Below the pieces are notes generated by a model. It saw only the letters and a program-made list of their open reading frames with translations, was not told the origin of the DNA and searched no databases. A program made the position numbers and the translations under genes. 64,000 bases of DNA from Salipiger pentaromativorans (GTDB lineage Bacteria > Pseudomonadota > Alphaproteobacteria > Rhodobacterales > Rhodobacteraceae): contig NZ_JAMDHK010000019.1 in assembly GCF_024721115.1 (NCBI RefSeq), positions 22,089 through 86,088 of the forward strand, given 5' to 3'. Of the stretch, positions 59,004 through 64,000 are shown piece after piece (the stretch's first letter is position 1; each line of letters begins with the position of its first letter).

Positions 59004-59765
59004 TCAATAAGGCAGGATAATGTCCATGACATCCTCGCCATAACCGCGCGTCTGCTGTCGGCTGATGGAACCGCGCCCGCCATAGCTGATCCGTGCTTCG
59101 GCCATCTTGTCGTAGGGGATGGTATTGCCCATGTCGATGTCCTGCGGCCGGATGATCCCCGAGACGCGCAGCTCGCGCAGTTCCTCGTTGACCTTGACCT
59201 CCTGACGGCCGACCACCACGAAATTGCCGTTTGGCAGCTCGTGCACAACAAGCGCCGCCATGCGCAGCGAAATCGATTCGTTGCGGTTGATCGTGCCATC
59301 GCCCGAGGCGCCGGTGGTCGAGGTGATGTCGACGATATTGTCCGAGGGCAGATCCTCGGGTTCGACCCCGGGCAGGATCTTGTCAATCTGGGTGCCGTAG
59401 CCGAAGAATTTCGGATAGGCCATCGTACTGGAACCGGTGCGGGTCCGGTCCGAGGCGTTGCGCAGGCTGGCCTCGTCCTCGATCTCGATGACGATGGTCA
59501 GCAGATCGCCCACCTGGGTGGCGCGCTGATCACCGAAGAACCCGGTCGAGCCGTGTTCCCAAAGCGACGCCGCCTCGGCGCGGTAGGGGATACGCGCGGG
59601 TTCGGGCGGCGGCATCGGCACGTTGACGCTGCGCGCGGCGGCAAGATCGTCGCTATCGACGCCGATCCGGCTGAGCTCGGGGTCGCGGTCGAAAACCGGG
59701 GTGCTGCAACCGGCCACGATGGCCAGCGCGGACACGCTGAAAAGAGCGACGCGGGGGCGGGTCAT
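59004..59765 (-). CDS. flgH: Flagellar L-ring protein FlgH
   Basis: A 253-residue outer-membrane lipoprotein. The lipobox is visible at the end of the signal peptide (VSALAIVAGCSTP; lipidated Cys near residue 20). Family segments: SLWEHGSTGFFGDQRATQVGDLLTIVIEIEDEASLRNASDRTR and FVVVGRQEVKVNEELRELRVSGIIRPQDIDMGNTIPYDKMAEARISYGGRGSI. It forms the outer-membrane ring. It overlaps flgA by four bases. flgI, the P-ring gene, is not in the window. Confidence 0.96.
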   Translation of the reverse strand: MTRPRVALFSVSALAIVAGCSTPVFDRDPELSRIGVDSDDLAAARSVNVPMPPPEPARIPYRAEAASLWEHGSTGFFGDQRATQVGDLLTIVIEIEDEASLRNASDRTRTGSSTMAYPKFFGYGTQIDKILPGVEPEDLPSDNIVDITSTTGASGDGTINRNESISLRMAALVVHELPNGNFVVVGRQEVKVNEELRELRVSGIIRPQDIDMGNTIPYDKMAEARISYGGRGSISRQQTRGYGEDVMDIILPY

Positions 59766-60424
59766 CGGATCACCTCGACAAGTCCTTCTCCGCGGGCGAC
59801 AGCCACCAGCGGGGCATTGCTGACCAGATTGACGATGCGCAGCTCCTGCCCGCGATGGGCATCGTCCAGCGCGCGGCCCGGGGCGGTCACAACCAGCCGG
59901 CCGTCGTCGTAAAGAATGTTCACCTTGTCGCCGCGGTCGATGACCAGCGGCTCCATGACCGATTGGGTCATCACCGGGCGACCCGCTGCCAGCATCCGCC
60001 GCACCTGCATGCCTTCGAGCTTGCCCGGATCGGTGATGGTGTAGGCGCCGACGCGCTTCACCGGCAACTCCACCGTCTTGACGTCGCCGGCGCCGACCAG
60101 CTCGCCCGGCATCAGGCGGCGGGTGGGCACCGGCAGCTCGAGCATGGCGAGCAGCCGGCCTTGCAGCCGGTGGGTTATCCCTTCGGGCGTCACCGCATTG
60201 GCGAGAAACTGGCCGGTGTCGCGGTCCATCCAGAAGGCCGAGATCATCTCGGCCTCCTCGATCGTGCCGCCGGTAAAGCGCACATGAACCCGCGCGTCGG
60301 GCGGCAGATCGTTGCCCCAGCTCTGCCGCGCCTGTTCCTCGATCAGCACTTCGGGCGCCTCGGCGAACACGGCGAGGGGCGTCAGGGCAAGTGCACAGAT
60401 CAGGGGAAAGAGGCGGCGCAGCAT
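59762..60424 (-). CDS. flgA: P-ring assembly chaperone FlgA
   Basis: A 220-residue periplasmic protein with a signal peptide (about 1-21, LFPLICALALTPLAVFA). The SAF-type domain is in the C-terminal part: VPTRRLMPGELVGAGDVKTVELP and VMEPLVIDRGDKVNILYDDGRLVVTAPGRALDDAHRGQELRIVNL. It helps build the FlgI ring. It lies between flgG (three-base gap) and flgH. Confidence 0.95.
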   Translation of the reverse strand: MLRRLFPLICALALTPLAVFAEAPEVLIEEQARQSWGNDLPPDARVHVRFTGGTIEEAEMISAFWMDRDTGQFLANAVTPEGITHRLQGRLLAMLELPVPTRRLMPGELVGAGDVKTVELPVKRVGAYTITDPGKLEGMQVRRMLAAGRPVMTQSVMEPLVIDRGDKVNILYDDGRLVVTAPGRALDDAHRGQELRIVNLVSNAPLVAVARGEGLVEVIR

Positions 60425-60427
60425 GGC

Positions 60428-61213
60428 TTACTTGATCTGGTTGGCCGCAGACATCATCTGATCGGCGGTTTCGATGGCCTTGGAGTTCATCTCATAGGCG
60501 CGCTGCGCCTGAATGAGATCGGTGATCTGGCGCACGATGTCGACATTCGAGCTTTCCAGATAGCCTTGGCGCAGAATGCCGATGCCCGCATCGCCCGGCA
60601 GCGCCGGGATCGGATCGCCCGAGGCGACGGTCGCTTCCAGCATGTTGTCGCCCAGCGGATGCATGCCCGCGTCGTTGACGAAGGTGGTCAGGGTGAACTG
60701 GCCGACCTCGACGGGGATCGGGTCGTTTTCCACATAGGCGCTGACGATTCCGGTCTCGCTGATCTCGACGGCGGTGGTGTTGTCGGGCAGCACGATGCCC
60801 GGATCGACCTCGAACCCCTGATGGTTGACGATCTGGCCCTCGGCCGACAGGCGGAAGCTGCCGTCGCGGGTATAGGCCTGGCCGCCATCCGGCAGGTTGA
60901 TGGTGAAATAGCCGCGCCCGTCGATCGCCAGGTCGAGCTGGTTTTCGGTCTGTGCCAGCCCGCCCTGGGTGTTGAGCCGCACCGTGCCCACCGTCTGTAC
61001 GCCGAGACCCACATCGAGCCCCACGGGCCGGGTGTTGCCCTCTTCGGCGGTCACCGCGCCCTCGCGCGACATGTTCTCGTAGATGAGATCGGTGAACGAG
61101 GCGCGGGCGCTCTTGAACCCGGTGGTGTTGGCGTTGGCGATATTGTTCGAGATGACATCGACATTGGTCTGCTGCGCCATCATGCCGGTTGCCGCGATGC
61201 TCAGGGCTTTCAT
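60428..61213 (-). CDS. flgG: Flagellar distal rod protein FlgG
   Basis: A 261-residue distal rod protein of standard length. N-terminal LSIAATGMMAQQTNVDVISNNIANANTTGFKSARASFTDLIYENM and C-terminal GYLESSNVDIVRQITDLIQAQRAYEMNSKAIETADQMMSAANQI are textbook FlgG. Fifteen bases separate it from flgF. Confidence 0.97.
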   Translation of the reverse strand: MKALSIAATGMMAQQTNVDVISNNIANANTTGFKSARASFTDLIYENMSREGAVTAEEGNTRPVGLDVGLGVQTVGTVRLNTQGGLAQTENQLDLAIDGRGYFTINLPDGGQAYTRDGSFRLSAEGQIVNHQGFEVDPGIVLPDNTTAVEISETGIVSAYVENDPIPVEVGQFTLTTFVNDAGMHPLGDNMLEATVASGDPIPALPGDAGIGILRQGYLESSNVDIVRQITDLIQAQRAYEMNSKAIETADQMMSAANQIK

Positions 61214-61228
61214 ATTGCGTTCCTTCGC

Positions 61229-61978
61229 TTAGCTGGTCTGGCCGATACGGCTCAGCATTTGCTTTTTCAGCTCATCGTCCGAGGCGATGAGGTTGAGCGC
61301 GTGCTGATAGGCCTGCTGGATGTCGATCAGCCGGGTGACCTCGCTCACCGCCTGCACGTTGCTGCTTTCCACCGCGCCCTGGATGATCTGGGTGCCGGTC
61401 TCGTCGGGGTCGAGCTGGGCGGTGCCCTCCTCGGGGATGAACATCCCGCCGCCGGCGCGGCCCAGGCTTTGCCGGTCGGGCAGGGCGAAGATGCCGACCT
61501 GCCCCAGAACGCCGCCCTCGGTCGAGGAGATCACCCCGTCTTCGGAAATGCTCACCGTGCTGGCGAATTCCGGCGGAATCGCCAGCGGGGCGCCACCCAG
61601 GTCGAGGATCTGCGCGCCGCTGGCGGTGACCACGCGGCCCTGCGCGTCGAGCACGAGGCTGCCGTCGCGGCCATAGCCGGTGCGCCCGTCGGCCAGCGCA
61701 TAGGCGAACCAGCCCTGACCGCTCAGCGCCATGTCCAGCGCGTTGCCCGTGCGCACCACCGCGCCCGGCGTGTCGTCGAGATAAGAGCCCCGGTCGATGA
61801 GGTAATTGGTGCCGTCCCCGGCCAGCGCGGCATCGTCCTGCTGGAGATAGCTTTCGAACAGCACCCGTTCGGATTTGAAGCCGGTGGAATTGGCGTTGGC
61901 GATATTGTTCGCCGTCACGTCAAGCTGGCGCTCCAGCGCCGTGAGCTGCGACAGCGCGACATAGGTCGAATTATCCAT
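61229..61978 (-). CDS. flgF: Flagellar rod protein FlgF
   Basis: A 249-residue rod protein. ATG 61978 (MDNSTYVALSQLTALERQLDVTANNIANANSTGFKSERVLF) is clearly the family start; the longer frame upstream is antisense to the next gene. C-terminal GAVESSNVQAVSEVTRLIDIQQAYQHALNLI is the flg_bbr motif. It is the first gene of the leftward flgF-G-A-H unit and divergent from the gene at 62060. Confidence 0.96.
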   Translation of the reverse strand: MDNSTYVALSQLTALERQLDVTANNIANANSTGFKSERVLFESYLQQDDAALAGDGTNYLIDRGSYLDDTPGAVVRTGNALDMALSGQGWFAYALADGRTGYGRDGSLVLDAQGRVVTASGAQILDLGGAPLAIPPEFASTVSISEDGVISSTEGGVLGQVGIFALPDRQSLGRAGGGMFIPEEGTAQLDPDETGTQIIQGAVESSNVQAVSEVTRLIDIQQAYQHALNLIASDDELKKQMLSRIGQTS

Positions 61979-62059
61979 GCACCAAACTCGCCAATATTTG
62001 CCCGAACATTCTTTTCTTGCCGAGAATGCGATTTCAGATAAGATAAAGCAAGCATAATC

Positions 62060-63925
62060 ATGGTGAGGCAAACAAATAAAGTGGCCTATTCTTGTGCGTT
62101 CCGGGGGCGTCACGCGGCGGTCATGGCGGTGTTGCTTTGCGCCTGTCCGGTGCTGGCGCAGCGCAGCCCGGTGGACGCGGCCGACCAGCTCACCCCCGCG
62201 CTGCTGAGCCCGATGCGGGTCATCGACCCGCCGGCGCTGTATCTTGCACAGCGCCAGGCACAGCCGTTTCTGGAGGAGCGCAAGGCACTGATGGAGGCGG
62301 TGATCGCGGCGGGCGACCGCCAGCCCGATCTGGCGCGGGCGCTCACCGATCTGGCCGAGTTCTTCTTTGCCCATGCCATGGCGCCCGAGGGGCTTTCGGT
62401 GCTGGGCCATGTCGGCGGCACCGAAGTGCCGCCTGCGCATGAGCTGCGCGCGGGCGCCTTCGAGCTGGCGCTGGGGCTCATCGACCCGCGCGACCGCCCG
62501 CTGACCGAACGCGCCAGGGCGCTGCTGGAGCCGGTCCATGCGGGCTGGGCGGATCAGCCGCTGTTTCTGGCGCTTTCGCATCTGCGCGACGCCGACTGCG
62601 CCGGGGCGGGGCCGCTGCTGACCGATGCGGTGATGCGGCTCGCCCGGTTTCCCAAGCCGGTGCAGGAACGGGTGCTGCCGGGGTTCCTGGAATGCGCCAT
62701 CGAAACCGAGCAGTGGCGGCTGGCGCGCGATCTTGCCGGCGCCTTCGACAGCTATCCCGCCCTCAAGGACAGCCCGGCCTATCACTTCCTGCTCGGCCGG
62801 GTGGCCGAGATGGGCGACGAGCCGCTGGCGGCCTTCGACAGCTATGTGCAGGCGCAGGACGGCAGCGATCTCTGGGCGCATCGGGCGCGGCGGGCGCTGG
62901 TGGATCTGAGCCTGCGGCACGAGGCGGTGAGCACCGAAGAGGCGGTGACGATGCTGTCCCTGGAGACCGAGCTGTGGCGCGGCGACCGCTATGGCGGCGA
63001 GACGCTGGATGATCTGGCCTCGCTTCAGGCGATCTCGGGCGATCCGGTGTCGGCCATCGAAAGCTATGGCCGCCTGATCCAGCGCCAGGCGGACTCGCCG
63101 CTGGCCGATGTCGCGCAGCAGAAGGCGCGGGCGCTGATCGACGATCTCTATCAAAGCGGCGCCAGCGCCGAGGTGCCGCTGGGCCGATTCATGGGCTGGC
63201 ACGAGCGCATTGCGCCCTATTTCCGCTTCACGGTCGGTTTTGCGCTGTCATCGGAGCGCTTTGCCGACCGTTTTCTCGCCGCCGGGGCGACCACGGTTGC
63301 GGCGCGGGAATATGCCACGATCCACGATTATCTGACCGCCGCGCAGGATCTGGGCATTGCCGAGGCCGAGCCGGGTCAGCTCGACCGGCTGTCGGTCAAG
63401 GAGGCCGAGGCGCTGCTGGCCGGCGGGCAGATCGAGACGCTGGGCGCGCTGCTGGCGCAGCCGGTGACGCCGGCGGATCCGGATCTGGCGCGGCGCTATG
63501 CTCTGGTTTCGGCGCGCTATCTCGAAGAGACCGGGCAGACGGGCGAGCTGCTGAAGGACGAGGGCGGCGAAGTGCCGGTGCAGATCCTGCGGCTGCGGGC
63601 GCAGGCACAGTTCGAGCGCGCGGACTGGCCGGCGGCGCTGGCCGCCTATGGCGCGCTGCGCGATCGGCTGGGCGATGCGCTGCCGCTGCCCGACGCGATC
63701 CGCTATCTGCTGGCCGCGCATCGCAACGGCGACAGCGCGAAGACCGCCGAGCTGGCGCAGGAGTTTCCCAGCCTCACCGAACTGCCGGGCTGGGGCGACA
63801 TTGCCCGCGGCCTGACCATCGCCGCGCCCGAGCTGCTGCCGCTGCGCGAAGACACGGCGCGGGCGCGGATCGAGAACGCCCAGGAGATGCTCGACAGCCT
63901 GCCGGACGTGGACAAGCTGAACTGA
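62060..63925 (+). CDS. Large exported helical-repeat protein of the flagellar cluster
   Basis: A 621-residue protein with a signal peptide (about 1-34, core AAVMAVLLCACPVLA). The rest is Ala- and Leu-rich and helical, with irregular repeat units such as SFDSYPALKDSPAYHFLLGRVAEMGDEPLAAFDSY-like and DDLASLQAISGDPVSAIESYGRLIQRQADSPLADVAQQKARALIDDLY, resembling degenerate tetratricopeptide repeats. A periplasmic role in motor or stator assembly (as for MotC in rhizobia) is possible but no sequence match was recognised. It is divergent from flgF. Confidence 0.75.
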   Translation: MVRQTNKVAYSCAFRGRHAAVMAVLLCACPVLAQRSPVDAADQLTPALLSPMRVIDPPALYLAQRQAQPFLEERKALMEAVIAAGDRQPDLARALTDLAEFFFAHAMAPEGLSVLGHVGGTEVPPAHELRAGAFELALGLIDPRDRPLTERARALLEPVHAGWADQPLFLALSHLRDADCAGAGPLLTDAVMRLARFPKPVQERVLPGFLECAIETEQWRLARDLAGAFDSYPALKDSPAYHFLLGRVAEMGDEPLAAFDSYVQAQDGSDLWAHRARRALVDLSLRHEAVSTEEAVTMLSLETELWRGDRYGGETLDDLASLQAISGDPVSAIESYGRLIQRQADSPLADVAQQKARALIDDLYQSGASAEVPLGRFMGWHERIAPYFRFTVGFALSSERFADRFLAAGATTVAAREYATIHDYLTAAQDLGIAEAEPGQLDRLSVKEAEALLAGGQIETLGALLAQPVTPADPDLARRYALVSARYLEETGQTGELLKDEGGEVPVQILRLRAQAQFERADWPAALAAYGALRDRLGDALPLPDAIRYLLAAHRNGDSAKTAELAQEFPSLTELPGWGDIARGLTIAAPELLPLREDTARARIENAQEMLDSLPDVDKLN

Positions 63926-63936
63926 ACGGGGCGGTG

Positions 63937-64000
63937 GGCAGATTGCCCACCCTACGGGATCAAGCGGCGAAACCTGCAAGGGTAGGGTGGGCAATCTGCC
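63937..64000. repeat. Long inverted repeat at the window end
   Basis: Arms 63937-63955 and 63982-64000 are perfectly complementary over 19 bp, with a 26-base loop. The left part is also self-complementary (GGTGGGCA-gat-TGCCCACC, 63933-63951). It starts 12 bases after the stop of the preceding gene. It may be a terminator or a copy of a short interspersed repeat; the right arm may continue past the window. Confidence 0.7.

Noticed and set aside
1..64000. CRISPR arrays, transposases, insertion sequences, tRNA and rRNA genes
   Set aside because: No regularly spaced repeats, transposase motifs or tRNA/rRNA-like sequences were seen on reading; a tRNA or covariance scan was not possible here.

Overview
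The window looks like part of a large plasmid or chromid from a marine alphaproteobacterium of the Rhodobacterales (Roseobacter group). The evidence is high-GC coding DNA, a complete repABC replication/partition module, Roseobacter-type flagellar gene order including an SltF-like lytic transglycosylase gene beside fliQ and flhA, MucR-family regulators, and roseobacter-style ABC uptake and flavin-dependent monooxygenase genes. No rRNA, tRNA, CRISPR array, transposase or insertion sequence was recognised.

Region 1 (about 1-22.7 kb) is a catabolic/uptake region. It begins with an IclR regulator. A cupin gene, an NMT1/SsuA-like ABC transporter (binding protein, two permeases, ATPase) and a second cupin gene follow. 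Next come a luciferase-like flavin monooxygenase (LLM), a LuxR-type regulator and a cytosine-deaminase-like amidohydrolase. A peptide/nickel-type ABC transporter then lies in two divergent arms: dppB-like permease, NtaA/DszA-like monooxygenase and binding protein leftward; dppC-, dppD- and dppF-like genes, a flavin reductase and an amidase rightward. An MFS permease and a second flavin reductase close the block. Together they suggest import, FMNH2-dependent oxidation and hydrolysis of a nitrogen-containing compound; the substrate is unknown.

Region 2 (22.9-31.6 kb) holds a polar-amino-acid-type ABC importer without a visible ATPase gene, a divergent XRE-cupin regulator, and a tight six-gene operon: MocD-like di-iron oxygenase, MocE-like Rieske ferredoxin, AhpD-like protein, AstE-like deacylase, 2-oxoglutarate/Fe(II) oxygenase and a distant NicX/M29-like protein. 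The first gene is preceded by a hairpin whose 3' arm contains the ribosome binding site. A YcaQ-like DNA glycosylase gene and a Phd/PIN toxin-antitoxin pair follow (31.6-33.8 kb).

Region 3 (33.8-64 kb) is a flagellar cluster: flgB-flgC-fliE-fliQ-sltF-flhA-fliR-flhB leftward, fliI rightward, motA-hyp-fliJ leftward, then genes likely for flagellin modification, regulators (pseudo-receiver response regulator, two MucR-like proteins, a sigma factor), motB, fliK, flgD, a fliL-like gene and flgF-flgG-flgA-flgH. The repABC module (41.5-45.0 kb) sits inside this cluster between fliI and fliJ/motA. Two identical perfect 16-bp palindromes of the parS type flank repC, and one contains the -35 box of a predicted antisense RNA. 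Genes for the filament, hook, MS-ring and switch are not in the window and presumably lie to the right or elsewhere.
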